From Helicobacter cappadocius (GTDB lineage: Bacteria > Campylobacterota > Campylobacteria > Campylobacterales > Helicobacteraceae), in the NCBI RefSeq assembly GCF_030688855.1, contig NZ_JAUYZK010000001.1, positions 62,001-126,000 on the forward strand: DNA of 64,000 bases, written 5' to 3'. This document shows, one piece after another, positions 45,846-56,000 of the stretch. Below the pieces are notes generated by a model. The model had not been told where the DNA came from. It saw only the letters and a program-made list of their open reading frames with translations, and did not search any database. The translations under genes and the position numbers were made by a program. Within the stretch, counting starts at the first letter, position 1, and every line of letters starts with the position of its first letter.

Positions 45846-46753
45846 TTAAATAATCTTTTCTAAAATACCTTGTTCAAGCATCGATAAAGACAATAAATAG
45901 TCATTATATTTAAAAGTTTCATAAAGTGATCGGGAAGATTTTTGCCATCCTATTCCATCTGTTATCCAAACAAAACTGAATTGACCCCCAAAATATCATA
46001 CAGATTTCTATACTCACCCGCCGTAGCCTTTAACTTTGACCCACCGCCACCATAAAAATTTACCTCAAAAATAACCAATCCTTCATTGGTATTAACAACA
46101 AAATCATATCTTCTGGAAGATTTATCAACTGGAACATCAATATCAAAGGCTTTTTTAATACTCTTAGCATTTCCCTCTTTTAAATACTGATAGCCCTTTT
46201 TGTCACAAACATCTTTTATAAAAACTTCAACAATAGCTTCCATACAATGACCACTACGATTTTTGCGTCCATTGCTATCAAGTCCTGCTTCAACTCCAAT
46301 CATATAATCAACCAAAGACTTGATTTTGTTTTGTTGTATTAGTTTTGCCAAACCAGTCTTGTGGACAAAGTGTAAATATTTTTCAATATCTTCTTGAGTT
46401 GGATGTTTAATAGAAAAATTATAATTTTCGCATTTTAAGCATTTCTTATCATAGTCAATCAGAACATCAAATTTATTTTCACAGCTCACAACAAGTGCGG
46501 GAAGGACTTTGATAACTTTGGGTTACTCTTTGATGAATTCGATAAATTCCTTATCAAAATCCTCCTTTCCGATTAAGTAATTAAGATTATTCAGAGCAAT
46601 TTCAATGTTTCGTAAATTTGAATATATCTTCTCCCAATTCACAAAATAAGATCATAATCTATTAGATGGTTTTAGATTTTTCAATAAAAAATCAAAAACT
46701 TCATCTTCATTTTTGCATCCAAATAGTTCATTATAAAATTCCAAATACCTCAT
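45846..46753 (-). pseudogene. Broken DpnII/MboI-type (GATC) restriction endonuclease
   Basis: Reading from ATG 46753, one frame encodes a DpnII-like protein, interrupted by TGA at 46652-46654 (codon 34, where relatives have Trp in NRxWxxFVNWEK) and TAA at 46523-46525 (codon 77, Tyr expected before PKVIKVLP). Near 45990 a -1 slip in a G-run (five G where six would restore frame) breaks the C-terminus; the other frame then reads FVWITDGIGWQKSSRSLYET and ends at 45846. The PD-(D/E)xK-like core YDFVVNTNEGLVIFEVNFYGGGG survives. An apparent 175-aa open frame from GTG 46489 is only the piece between lesions. Full length would be about 302 aa. Confidence 0.9.
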
Positions 46754-46764
46754 TTCTAAACCTC

Positions 46765-47163
46765 TTAATAATTCTTGATTAACACCTCGGAAATTTTTCC
46801 TTTTGAATTCACCATTTGAGAAGCAAAAATCTTAGCGATATGATACTTTTCATACAAGTCATTGATAAGTTTTGTATCAGAATTCGAGAGCATAAAAAAT
46901 ACCTTTCTATTGTTGAGTTCATCGCATAGTTCTTTGAGCTTAATTTGCATCTGGGTGCCAAAACCCTCTTTTGTATATGAAGTGAAACTTGAAGTCTTAT
47001 TTACTGGAGCATAAGGAGGATCAAAATATACAAAATCAGCTTCTTTTGCATTATTTAAAATTTTTCAAAGCCTTCATTTTTGATTTCTATTTTTTTATAT
47101 AACGGATAAATTGCATTTAAAGAAGGAATCAAACCTGCTCCGCTTCTCTTCTGATAATGGATA
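46765..47163 (-). pseudogene. Remnant of the partner GATC adenine methyltransferase (Dam/DpnM type)
   Basis: The last 94 codons up to the TAA at 46765 encode the C-terminal part of a Dam-type N6-adenine methylase: ADFVYFDPPYAPVNKTSSF with catalytic DPPY, then KELCDELNNRKVFFMLSNSDT and EVLIKNY. Near 47055-47065 a missing A shifts the frame; upstream the relic continues as GLIPSLNAIYPLYKKIEI..NEGFEK. The N-terminal SAM-binding FxGxG half is absent, lost by deletion close to the flhB end. It is directly upstream of the endonuclease relic, the usual order for DpnII-like systems. Confidence 0.87.
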
Positions 47164-47184
47164 TTCTAACACAAAGAAACAATT

Positions 47185-48252
47185 TTACAAAAACTTCTTG
47201 CCTTTTTGTTGCTGTATCTTCGCCACTTCAGCAAAGAGGATTGCCACTGCTTGAAACAATGTTCTAGGAATAGGTTCATCGATATCCACTTCCTTATAAA
47301 GCTCTCTTGCTAATTTTGGATTTTCTATGATTTCTATTTCATGTTCTCTTGCGATGCCCTTGATGCGAATAGCGAGATGATCTGTGCCTTTTGCGACGAC
47401 CACAGGAGCGGGATCGAGTTTGCCAAATCGCAAGGCAATAGCATAATGCGTAGGGTTAGTAACCACTACATTTGCACTTGGAATCGCGTTCATCATCTTA
47501 CTCATCGAATTTTTCATCATCATTTGACGAATTTTTGCTCTTATTTCAGGGTTTCCTTCTTGTTGTTTATATTCGTCTTTGACCTCTTGTTTGCTCATAC
47601 GCAAAGATTTGGTATATTGACGTTTTTTGATAATAAAATCTGCTAATGCCATCACAAAAAAAAGCAACAAAAGTGCGAGAATCAGGATAATGGCTTTATT
47701 TCTAAACCATATCATTTGATCAAAAACATTAAAAAGAGCAATGTGTTCAAGATCTCCTAAAAACGATGCAAAAATAAAAAATCCAACCAAAAAAGCAATG
47801 AAAACCTTCAAGGTAATCATGACGCCATCTAATAGTTTTTTAATAGAAAAGAGATTTTTAGCTCCACTTATTGGATTGATTTTGCTGAGTTTTGGAGAGA
47901 TGGCTTTTGTACTTAGCAAAAATCCAAATTGCCCAATATTCCCCAATACTCCAGCTATCATTAGAGCCAAAAATATGGGTAAAATCATCATCAAAATGTT
48001 GCCTAGCAGCCCCAAAAGAAGGTTGAAAATATTTTCTTTTGTAAAATCTGTATTCCCCCACTGCAGAGCTTGAATATAGATGGCTTGAAAATTCTTGAGC
48101 CAAAAAGGAAAGATCACAAATATACTTAGCAATCCCACCAAAAGCCCTATAAAACCCACAATCTCTGGACTTTTTGCAACATTTCCCTCTTCTCTAGCTT
48201 TTTGGATTTTATGCGAGGATGGGGCTTCTGTTTTTTCTTGTTCTTCAGCCAT
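47185..48252 (-). CDS. flhB: Flagellar type III secretion protein FlhB
   Basis: Membrane component of the flagellar export gate that switches substrate class from rod/hook to filament. Four membrane segments lie between residues 30 and 210. The cytoplasmic autocleavage site NPTH is present in VVTNPTHYAIALRF near 262-275. The N-terminus (EEQEKTEAPSSHKIQKAREEGNVAKSPE) is diagnostic. Length 355 aa is typical. It is two bases downstream of mobA on the same strand, an arrangement also seen in H. pylori (HP0769-HP0770). Confidence 0.97.
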   Translation of the reverse strand: MAEEQEKTEAPSSHKIQKAREEGNVAKSPEIVGFIGLLVGLLSIFVIFPFWLKNFQAIYIQALQWGNTDFTKENIFNLLLGLLGNILMMILPIFLALMIAGVLGNIGQFGFLLSTKAISPKLSKINPISGAKNLFSIKKLLDGVMITLKVFIAFLVGFFIFASFLGDLEHIALFNVFDQMIWFRNKAIILILALLLLFFVMALADFIIKKRQYTKSLRMSKQEVKDEYKQQEGNPEIRAKIRQMMMKNSMSKMMNAIPSANVVVTNPTHYAIALRFGKLDPAPVVVAKGTDHLAIRIKGIAREHEIEIIENPKLARELYKEVDIDEPIPRTLFQAVAILFAEVAKIQQQKGKKFL

Positions 48253-48254
48253 TT

Positions 48255-48830
48255 TTATCCTTTAGATATTTTCGTAAGGTTTTGATAATCTTCAGGAGTA
48301 TTGAGATTATAAAACTCTTCTTCAGTATCCACATTAAAGGCATAGGTGTGGAGTTTATCCATCAAATGCTCTAGCTTGTATTGATGATGAATAATAGCAA
48401 ATTCCAATTCTTTGAATGTATTTTTGTCCCAGAGTGAAACTAAATAATGAGATCTGCACTCTGAAACAGGGTAGATAACATCATAGCTATCTTTTATGGA
48501 ACAAAGGCTATAAAGAGTTTTTTGTTTTATAAATGGTGTATCTACACTCACAAAAAATATTTTGTGAGCTTGCAAGGACAAAAAAGCATTCCTTATTCCT
48601 ACAAGAGGCGAGAAAACCTCATCTTTTTCAATCAAAGTATTTTTTTCAAATCGTGTAAAAAAATTTTTCTTACATGAAATAAAAACATCTTGGAAAATTT
48701 GGCACATTTTTTCGTACTGATAAGAAATCAGATTTGATTTGCCAAAAGGAAGAAGAGCTTTGTTCTCTCCCATTCGAGAACTTTTTCCACCTGCTAAAAT
48801 CACACAAGGAATGTTTTTAAAAAGTGGCAT
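48255..48830 (-). CDS. mobA: Molybdenum cofactor guanylyltransferase
   Basis: Attaches GMP to molybdopterin to form the guanine dinucleotide cofactor of DMSO-reductase-type enzymes. The nucleotide-binding start is VILAGGKSSRMGENKALLPFG near residues 10-30. FVSVDTPFIK near 93 holds the metal-binding Asp. Length 191 aa is typical. Divergent from moaA, with 108 bases between, and upstream of flhB. Confidence 0.93.
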   Translation of the reverse strand: MPLFKNIPCVILAGGKSSRMGENKALLPFGKSNLISYQYEKMCQIFQDVFISCKKNFFTRFEKNTLIEKDEVFSPLVGIRNAFLSLQAHKIFFVSVDTPFIKQKTLYSLCSIKDSYDVIYPVSECRSHYLVSLWDKNTFKELEFAIIHHQYKLEHLMDKLHTYAFNVDTEEEFYNLNTPEDYQNLTKISKG

Positions 48831-48938
48831 TGCACTCCTTTTTAGAATGAATTCATTAACTTTATTGTATAGTTTGGTTTATTAAAATCTGATTTATGTT
48901 TTATGAACCGTTATATATTTTTTTATAGTTAGGTAAAA

Positions 48939-49910
48939 ATGCTAATAGACACATTTGGAAGAACCATTGATTATATCCGGGTATCTGTGACCAAACAATG
49001 CAATTTTAGATGTCAATATTGTATGCCTGATACACCGATGGATTTCTATGAAGATGAAAACCATATTCCACTAGAAGCAATGGCGACATTTCTAAAAATA
49101 GCTATTGATGAAGGCATAAAAAAAATCCGCATTACAGGTGGAGAACCACTGCTAAGAAAAGATCTCAGCACTCTTATATCTTCTATTCATAAATACGCTC
49201 CTGAAGTAGAAATCGCTCTTACTAGCAATGCTTTTTTACTCAAAAAATATGCTCTATCTCTAAAACAGGCAGGGCTTGAGCGAATCAACATCTCTTTAGA
49301 CTCGCTCAAGCCTGATAGAATTATCAAAATATCCAAGAAAGACGCTCTAAAATCCATACTAGAAGGCATAGACGAAGCCCAAAAAGTCGGGCTAAAAATC
49401 AAACTCAATATGGTGCCTATCAAAGGAATCAATGATGATGAAATCATAGAAATACTTGAATTTGCTAGAAGTAAAAATATCACCTTGCGCTATATTGAAT
49501 ATATGGAAAACACTCACGCAAAAAATGGTCTAAAGGGACTAAAAGAAGTCGAAATTTTGGATATTGTTAAACGAAAATACCCTCTAAAACTGATTGAAAA
49601 AGAAAATTTTGGGCCTGCAAAAATCTATGTACTCCAAGATAATTATGTCTTTGGTATCATTGCTCCACATAATGATGACTTTTGCAAAACCTGCAATCGT
49701 ATTCGCATAACCTCTGAAGGAACAATATGTCCTTGTCTATACTACCAAGAATCTGTAGATGCAAAACCTGCGATTCTTTCTAGGAGTACAAAACAAATGA
49801 AAGATGCCTTGCTAGAATCTGTGCAAAATAAACCCGAAAAAAATCTCTGGAATGAAGAAATGAAAACAGACGAAATATCTGCAAGGGCATTTTATTATAC
49901 AGGTGGATAA
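48939..49910 (+). CDS. moaA: GTP 3',8-cyclase MoaA
   Basis: Radical SAM enzyme of the first step of molybdopterin synthesis. The N-terminal cluster motif is CNFRCQYC near residues 20-27; the second cluster motif [19 protein letters not shown] is near 249-267. [11 protein letters not shown] near 67 binds SAM. The C-terminus is Gly-Gly, required in MoaA. Length 323 aa is typical. It is followed 70 bases later by mqnE, which has its own -10 box. Confidence 0.96.
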   Translation: MLIDTFGRTIDYIRVSVTKQCNFRCQYCMPDTPMDFYEDENHIPLEAMATFLKIAIDEGIKKIRITGGEPLLRKDLSTLISSIHKYAPEVEIALTSNAFLLKKYALSLKQAGLERINISLDSLKPDRIIKISKKDALKSILEGIDEAQKVGLKIKLNMVPIKGINDDEIIEILEFARSKNITLRYIEYMENTHAKNGLKGLKEVEILDIVKRKYPLKLIEKENFGPAKIYVLQDNYVFGIIAPHNDDFCKTCNRIRITSEGTICPCLYYQESVDAKPAILSRSTKQMKDALLESVQNKPEKNLWNEEMKTDEISARAFYYTGG

Positions 49911-49932
49911 AATTTGTTTGAATATTTTGTGA

Positions 49933-49938
49933 TACAAT
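49933..49938 (+). promoter_or_regulatory. Probable -10 box for mqnE
   Basis: TACAAT in the context GTGATACAATC lies 43 bases before the mqnE ATG. Confidence 0.4.
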
Positions 49939-49980
49939 CAAGACAATAATTTTTTAAATACCAAAAGTTAAGGAAATGTA

Positions 49981-51063
49981 ATGGATGTTTTAGAGAGAGT
50001 TATCAGGGGAGATAATCTAGGTGTAAGCGAATTGTCAAGACTTTATGAATATGATATTTTTACGCTCGGTAAAGCCGCAGATAGTATTCGAAAAGAAAGA
50101 TATGGCAATAAAGTCTTTTTTAATATGAATCGTCACATCAATCCTAGCAATATCTGTGCAGATGTTTGCAAGTTTTGTGCCTTCTCAGCAGGGAGAAAAA
50201 ATCCCAATATGTATGAAATGAGTATTGATGAAGTTGTTTCTCAAGCGATTTCATCATATAACAGAGGAGCAAAAGAAGTTCATGTGGTCAGTGCCCATAA
50301 TCCAAACTACACTTACAACTGGTTTTTAGAGCTTTTTACAGAAATAAAAAAAGCCCTTCCACAAATCCATCTCAAGGCGATGACGGCTGCAGAGGTTGAT
50401 TTTATGGAAAAAAAATCAGGTATTAGCTATCAAAAAATTCTCGAGGATATGGCAAAAGCAGGAGTTGATTCTATGCCCGGAGGTGGTGCAGAAATATTTG
50501 ATGAAAAAGTACGAAAACACATCTGCAATGGTAAAGTCAGCTCCAAAAAATGGTTAGAAATCCATCAATATTGGCATTCTTTAGGAAAAATGAGCAATTG
50601 CACAATGCTATTTGGACATATAGAAAATCGAGAAAACAGAATCGATCATATGCTACGTATTAAAAATGCTCAACAGGATGTGAATATTGTAGAAGCTAGA
50701 AAAGGTGGGTTTAACGCTTTTATTCCTCTTTTATATCAAGCACAAAATAACTATCTAAAAGTTGATGAATTTCCAAGCGGTCAAGAAATCCTAAAAACCA
50801 TCAGTATTTCAAGGCTTGTACTTGACAATGTTCCTCACATCAAAGCATATTGGGCAACATTAAGCATGAATCTAGCTCTTGTAGCACAAGAGTTTGGGGC
50901 TGATGATATGGATGGGACTATAGAAGCAGAAGCGATACAATCTGCTGGTGGTGCCAAAAGCAAATCTGGAATGGGTAAAGATGACATGATCTCACAGATA
51001 AAAAATGCAGGGTTCAAAGCGGTCGAAAGAGATAGTTTATACAATGAGCTCAAAGAGTGGTAA
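49981..51063 (+). CDS. mqnE: Aminofutalosine synthase MqnE
   Basis: Radical SAM enzyme of the futalosine menaquinone pathway that joins the MqnA product to SAM, giving aminofutalosine. The cluster motif is CADVCKFCAF near residues 59-68. HVVSAHNPNYTYNWFLEL near 101 and DSMPGGGAEIFDEKVRKHIC near 161 are typical of the MqnE/MqnC group. The length (360 aa) and sequence fit MqnE rather than MqnC. H. pylori relies on this pathway. The partner MqnC is 2.6 kb downstream, separated by bamA, matching HP0654-HP0656. Confidence 0.95.
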   Translation: MDVLERVIRGDNLGVSELSRLYEYDIFTLGKAADSIRKERYGNKVFFNMNRHINPSNICADVCKFCAFSAGRKNPNMYEMSIDEVVSQAISSYNRGAKEVHVVSAHNPNYTYNWFLELFTEIKKALPQIHLKAMTAAEVDFMEKKSGISYQKILEDMAKAGVDSMPGGGAEIFDEKVRKHICNGKVSSKKWLEIHQYWHSLGKMSNCTMLFGHIENRENRIDHMLRIKNAQQDVNIVEARKGGFNAFIPLLYQAQNNYLKVDEFPSGQEILKTISISRLVLDNVPHIKAYWATLSMNLALVAQEFGADDMDGTIEAEAIQSAGGAKSKSGMGKDDMISQIKNAGFKAVERDSLYNELKEW

Positions 51064-51146
51064 TCAACACCTTTGATGGAAAAATTTCAAAAACAATATA
51101 GCTAGGCTAGAATTCATCAAATATCTAAATCTTAAGTCATTTTATG

Positions 51147-51152
51147 TATAAT
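51147..51152 (+). promoter_or_regulatory. Probable -10 box for bamA-mqnC-M16-gatB-ynfA
   Basis: TATAAT in the context ATGTATAATAGCC lies 41 bases before the bamA ATG; TAAGGG precedes the start. Confidence 0.5.
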
Positions 51153-51193
51153 AGCCAACAATTTTCTATAAAAAACATAAATTTCTTAAGGGT

Positions 51194-53623
51194 ATGCGTA
51201 AGTTGTATATTAAAAAAATATTAGCATTATTATTATTTTTTGGCTTTTCTGTATTGTATGCAGAAAAAATAAAAAACATTGAATATGACGGGCTATTGTA
51301 TATGTCCCCAATGTTAGCAGGGGAAGTTACAGATATTCAAGAAGGTGATACTTTAGATGATGCAAAACTAGACAAAGCAATCCTTGCCCTTTATAATCAA
51401 GGGTATTTCAAGGATATTTATGCTACTTTTGAAAATGGGACACTCACCTTTCACTTCACCGAAAAGCCCCGCGTGGCTAGTATCGAAATCAAAGGCTATG
51501 GAACAGAACAGGAAAAAGAAACTTTATATACCCAAATGGGGATAAAAAAGGGTGATACCTTTGATGATCAAAAACTAGAAAAAGCTAAAAATATTCTCAA
51601 AACAATTTTGGAATATCAAGGCTATTATGGCACTGTCATAGAGACTGATATTACCCCTGTAGCCTCAAGTGGTGCTTATGCCATCATAATGAATGTCAAT
51701 CGTGGAGATAATATTCTTATCACAAAAGCTACTTATGAAGGAAGAGAAAAACTCAAAGTTAAAGACTTACAATCCCTAAGTGCAAACAAACAGAGAGATT
51801 TTATGGGCTGGATGTGGGGACTTAATGATGGCAAACTCCATCTTAATGATCTCGAATATGATAGTTTGAGAATTCAAGATGTTTATATGCGACACGGATT
51901 TTTAGATGCCAATGTCAGTTCGCCTTTTTTAGATGCAAATTTTTCTAACTATAGTGCAAGTTTGTATTATAAAATCACTGAAGGCACTCAATACAAAGTT
52001 TCTGATATTGAAATCACCATTGATGATGAAGTCGTGCCTATAAAAAAACTCCTCAAAGCCATCAAAGTCAAAAAAGGTGAAATATTTAATATAGAAAACC
52101 TAAGAGCTGATACACAAATTCTCAAACGAGAGGTAGCTGACAAGGGTTATGCTTTTGCGGTAGTCAAACCTGACCTAGACAAAAATGAAGCCGGTGGAGA
52201 AGTCAAAGTTCTCTATCACATCGAAGTGGGTGATAAAGTCCATATAAGTGATGTTTTGATTTCAGGAAATACCCGTACAAGCGATAGGATTATTCGTCGT
52301 GAAATCCTCCTGGCACCTGGAGATGAGTATAGCTTGAGCAAAGTACATGATTCTGAAAATGCTCTTAGAAGGCTTGGATTTTTTGACAATGTTAAAATCG
52401 AAGAAAGACGTGTGAGCGAAAATTCTATGGACTTGCTTGTAAATGTTCAAGAGGGGCGAACAGGACAATTGCAATTTGGTCTAGGATATGGGAGCTATGG
52501 AGGACTTATGATAAATGGCTCTGTTAGTGAGCGAAATCTCTTTGGAACAGGGCAAAGCGGAAGTATCTATGCTAATATTGCTACAGGGACAGGCTCGACT
52601 TATAGCAATCCTTATGGAGGCACAAGCAACGGACGACAATTCTCTGGAAATATATCGCTATCAAATCCTCGAATTTTCGATAGCAGATACAGTGCTTCAG
52701 AGAATCTCTATGCAAACTACTATGTGAATTATCAGTATGTGGAGCAATCAGGAGGCTTTGGACTTACTGCTGGAAGACTGCTCACCAATACTCTGCGTGT
52801 GAGTTTAGGATATGATATCAATGTCACCAAAACTTATGATTTTTCTTCCCCTCTTTATGAGAGATACTACGCATCAAATAAACAAATCATTTATGATGCT
52901 CAAGGAAATCCATTTGGATATGGCATTTGGGATAGGGATTATCATATTCCAATAGCAAGTTCTATCACTCCAAGCATTAGCTTTGACAACACTGATGATT
53001 ACTATTTCCCAAAAAATGGCATCATCGCTTCTGCGTATGCTCAGTTTAACGGTGTGGGCGGGAATGTGAGAAATACCAAAGTGTATGCAAAATTTGCCGC
53101 TTATTATCATCTCAAAAGAATCATCCCTATCGATCTCATCGCTAGATACAAGGCACAAGGGGGCTATATCTTCCGCTATACCCCTCAAGACTTCCTAGCT
53201 ATCAACAACACCTTCTATATGGGAGGGGTTAGCACTATTAGAGGATTCCAGAGCGGATCGGTATCTCCACGCGATCCATATGGGTTATGGGTAGGAGGAG
53301 ATGGTCTTTTTACCAACTCTGTAGAGCTTAGCTATGGAGTTTTAGAAGCGGCAAAAATGAGAATTTCTGCCTATTTTGACTATGGATTTTTAACTTACAA
53401 GGGCTATGATAAAGCAGGAAGACCTGATATTGCAGATTTTCAAAACTATGGGATACCCGGAAAAGGTATAGAACATTTAGAATGGAGAGCAGCAACTGGA
53501 CTTGCCCTAGAGTGGGTATCTCCGATGGGTCCTATCGTGCTTGTCTTCCCGATAAAAGTTTTCAATAAACAGCCCGGAGATTACACTTCAAATTTTGAGT
53601 TTACGATGGGAACGAGATTTTAA
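51194..53623 (+). CDS. bamA: Outer-membrane protein assembly factor BamA
   Basis: The central Omp85 protein that inserts beta-barrels into the outer membrane. The signal peptide (about residues 1-23) is followed by a series of POTRA domains (about 24-420), with repeated patterns such as [25 protein letters not shown] and [25 protein letters not shown]. The 16-strand barrel follows, with the Omp85 loop motif in [21 protein letters not shown] (VRGF/Y-like) near 675. The last residues FTMGTRF form the beta-signal. Length 809 aa is typical. It heads a run with mqnC, an M16 protein, gatB and ynfA. Confidence 0.96.
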   Translation: MRKLYIKKILALLLFFGFSVLYAEKIKNIEYDGLLYMSPMLAGEVTDIQEGDTLDDAKLDKAILALYNQGYFKDIYATFENGTLTFHFTEKPRVASIEIKGYGTEQEKETLYTQMGIKKGDTFDDQKLEKAKNILKTILEYQGYYGTVIETDITPVASSGAYAIIMNVNRGDNILITKATYEGREKLKVKDLQSLSANKQRDFMGWMWGLNDGKLHLNDLEYDSLRIQDVYMRHGFLDANVSSPFLDANFSNYSASLYYKITEGTQYKVSDIEITIDDEVVPIKKLLKAIKVKKGEIFNIENLRADTQILKREVADKGYAFAVVKPDLDKNEAGGEVKVLYHIEVGDKVHISDVLISGNTRTSDRIIRREILLAPGDEYSLSKVHDSENALRRLGFFDNVKIEERRVSENSMDLLVNVQEGRTGQLQFGLGYGSYGGLMINGSVSERNLFGTGQSGSIYANIATGTGSTYSNPYGGTSNGRQFSGNISLSNPRIFDSRYSASENLYANYYVNYQYVEQSGGFGLTAGRLLTNTLRVSLGYDINVTKTYDFSSPLYERYYASNKQIIYDAQGNPFGYGIWDRDYHIPIASSITPSISFDNTDDYYFPKNGIIASAYAQFNGVGGNVRNTKVYAKFAAYYHLKRIIPIDLIARYKAQGGYIFRYTPQDFLAINNTFYMGGVSTIRGFQSGSVSPRDPYGLWVGGDGLFTNSVELSYGVLEAAKMRISAYFDYGFLTYKGYDKAGRPDIADFQNYGIPGKGIEHLEWRAATGLALEWVSPMGPIVLVFPIKVFNKQPGDYTSNFEFTMGTRF

Positions 53624-53633
53624 AGGATAAAAT

Positions 53634-54680
53634 ATGGAACGAATATCTAATGAACAAATACTAGATATGATGAAAAATGCTTCACTTAAAGAACTAGGCG
53701 AGATGGCGAACCGCAAAAAACAAGAGCTTCACCCTGACAAAATCACGACTTTCATCGTCGATCGCAATATCAATTACACCAATATTTGTTGGGTCGATTG
53801 TAAATTTTGTGCTTTCAAAAGACGTTTGAATGAAGAAGGTGAATATATACTAAGCTTTGAAGAAATCGATCAGAAAATCGATGAACTTATCGCGATTGGA
53901 GGCACACAAATTCTCTTTCAAGGTGGCGTTCATCCAAAACTCAAAATTGACTATTATGAAGATTTGGTCTCTCATATTGCCAAAAAATATCCTGAAATCA
54001 CAATTCATGGCTTTTCTGCTATTGAAATCAACTATATTTCTCAAATATCTAAACTGAGCATTCCTGAAGTTCTCACTCGCTTAAAAGCTGCGGGTCTTAG
54101 CTCTATTCCAGGTGCTGGGGCAGAAATACTGAGTGATAGAGTACGTGATATTATCGCTCCAAAAAAGCTAGATTCTGATGAATGGATAGAAGTGCATAGA
54201 CAAGCCCACAAGCTTGATATTAAAAGTACGGCAACGATGATGTTTGGAAGCGTGGATACAGACGAAGATGTGGTGGAACATTTTGATAGAGTACGCAAAC
54301 TTCAAGATGAAACTGGTGGATTTCGAGCCTTCATTCTTTGGAGTTTTCAACCTAATAATACTCCTCTTCAAAAAGAACTTCCAGATATTAAAAAAGCTTC
54401 TAGCAATCGTTATTTAAGATTACTAGCCTGTGCTAGATTGTACTTAGATAATGTCAAAAATATCCAAAGCTCTTGGGTTACTCAAGGTTCTCATATTGGC
54501 CAACTTGCATTGCTTTTTGGTGCAAATGACTTGGGTAGCACAATGATGGAAGAAAATGTAGTGGCCGCTGCAGGAGCAAGTCATTGTATGAACGAAGAGC
54601 AGATGATAAAACTCATCAGAGATATTGGTGAATATCCTGCAAAAAGAAACACTGCTTATGAAATCCTCAAAAGGTATTGA
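53634..54680 (+). CDS. mqnC: Cyclic dehypoxanthinylfutalosine synthase MqnC
   Basis: Radical SAM enzyme that closes the second ring in the futalosine menaquinone route. The cluster motif is CWVDCKFCAF near residues 51-60. LFQGGVHPKLKIDYYEDL near 95 and GLSSIPGAGAEILSDRVRDII near 151 define the MqnC group. Length 348 aa is typical. AAGGAT precedes the ATG. The next gene starts directly at its stop. With MqnE it gives two consecutive-branch steps of the pathway in this window; mqnA, mqnB and mqnD were not seen here. Confidence 0.95.
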   Translation: MERISNEQILDMMKNASLKELGEMANRKKQELHPDKITTFIVDRNINYTNICWVDCKFCAFKRRLNEEGEYILSFEEIDQKIDELIAIGGTQILFQGGVHPKLKIDYYEDLVSHIAKKYPEITIHGFSAIEINYISQISKLSIPEVLTRLKAAGLSSIPGAGAEILSDRVRDIIAPKKLDSDEWIEVHRQAHKLDIKSTATMMFGSVDTDEDVVEHFDRVRKLQDETGGFRAFILWSFQPNNTPLQKELPDIKKASSNRYLRLLACARLYLDNVKNIQSSWVTQGSHIGQLALLFGANDLGSTMMEENVVAAAGASHCMNEEQMIKLIRDIGEYPAKRNTAYEILKRY

Positions 54681-56000
54681 ATGAAAAATCTAGTTCTTGT
54701 TTTATTATTATTTTTAGGAGTTCAAATGAATGCGAGTACGCCAAAAGATGCCATTAAGTTTTATGATATAAAAAATGTCAAAATTCCTGTTGTTTATGAA
54801 CAATCCAATCTATTGCCTACAGGATTTGTTCAACTCGTATTTATAGGTGGCGGAAATGTGAATGATGGAAATAAAATTGGGCTTTCAAAAATAGCTTCAA
54901 GCATCCTAAATGAAGGGACAAAAGAACTTGGGGTAACAAAGTTTGCTGATTTGCTAGAGCAAAAAGCAATTAATCTCAATGTTCGCACCGGATTAGAAAC
55001 GCTTAATTTTGAACTAGATTATCTCAAAGATGAGCAAAATACAGCTATCAATCTGATGAGCGATCTATTGAAATCTCCAAATCTCACAGAAAATGCCCTC
55101 AAAAAAGTTCGCACCCAAATCACTTCTGCACTGCTAAATAAACAAAATGACTTTGATTATATCGCTAGTGTGAATTTATCAAGTCTTTTGTTCAAAAATA
55201 CACCTCTAGCAAATCCTGCACTAGGAACTATTAAAAGCATTCAAAATATCTCTTTAGATGATGTCAAAAAATACCTTAAAGAAAATCTAACCCTAAAAAG
55301 ACTTATCATCATCTTAGGTGGAGATATGGATATAGATAAAACACTCGCACTTCTGAAACCCGTCTTATCTACATTGGAAGTAGGTGAAAAAGCACAAACC
55401 CATCACTATGAGGCCAATGATAAATCTCAAGAAAAAACCATCTACAAAGATACGCAACAAGCTTATATTTATTTTGGTAGTCCTTTTAGTTTAAATGACC
55501 TAAAAACAGAGGCTTATAAGGCAAAAGTGATGAGTTTTATATTGGGTTCTAGTGGATTTGGCTCAAGACTGATGGAAGAGATTAGAGTCAAAAGAGGACT
55601 AGCGTATTCAGCATATTTGAGAATCGCTACAAGCAATATTGCCAATTACACCACAGGATATTTACAAACCAAAATAGAAAATCAAAAAGAAAGTATAGAG
55701 TTAGTCAAAAAAGTCGTAGATGACTTTATCAAAAATGGAGCTACTCAAGAAGAGCTTGATAGTGCAAAAAGTTTCCTCTTAGGATCTGAACCACTTAGAA
55801 ATGAAACTCTCTCTCAAAGACTCTATACAAAATTTTTCAATTTTTATTTGGGATTACCGCTTGATTTTGAAAAAATCCAACTCAATCAAATCAAAAATCT
55901 AACACTAGATGAACTCAATAGCTATATCAAATCTCATACAGAAATCAAAAATCTCACTTTCTCCATCGTCACTCAAAAAAGCCAAAAGGATAAGAAATGA
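54681..56000 (+). CDS. Periplasmic M16-family peptidase homologue lacking the HxxEH site
   Basis: An exported protein (signal peptide about residues 1-19) with the two-lobed M16 fold. Where active M16 enzymes have the zinc motif in GLAHFLEHMLFKGT, this protein reads [14 protein letters not shown] (near residue 67), so both His and the Glu are missing. The second-lobe marker ([25 protein letters not shown], near 290-314) is intact and binds peptide in partner subunits. It may therefore be the non-catalytic half of a heterodimer, as in PqqF/mitochondrial-type pairs; no active partner is in the window. H. pylori HP0657 is positionally equivalent (from memory). It overlaps gatB by four bases. Confidence 0.85.
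   Translation: MKNLVLVLLLFLGVQMNASTPKDAIKFYDIKNVKIPVVYEQSNLLPTGFVQLVFIGGGNVNDGNKIGLSKIASSILNEGTKELGVTKFADLLEQKAINLNVRTGLETLNFELDYLKDEQNTAINLMSDLLKSPNLTENALKKVRTQITSALLNKQNDFDYIASVNLSSLLFKNTPLANPALGTIKSIQNISLDDVKKYLKENLTLKRLIIILGGDMDIDKTLALLKPVLSTLEVGEKAQTHHYEANDKSQEKTIYKDTQQAYIYFGSPFSLNDLKTEAYKAKVMSFILGSSGFGSRLMEEIRVKRGLAYSAYLRIATSNIANYTTGYLQTKIENQKESIELVKKVVDDFIKNGATQEELDSAKSFLLGSEPLRNETLSQRLYTKFFNFYLGLPLDFEKIQLNQIKNLTLDELNSYIKSHTEIKNLTFSIVTQKSQKDKK

Noticed and set aside
45962-46489. The 175-codon open frame as an intact small restriction enzyme
   Set aside because: It begins at an arbitrary GTG between two lesions and ends at a frameshift; homologous sequence continues on both sides.
46652-46654. 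TGA in the DpnII-like gene as a selenocysteine or recoded codon
   Set aside because: The same frame also has a TAA and a frameshift, the position is Trp in relatives, and the partner methylase is deleted, so plain decay is simpler.
47341-48103. Several open frames of 80-110 codons opposite flhB
   Set aside because: They are antisense shadows of a well-conserved gene, with no ribosome-binding sites or recognisable domains.
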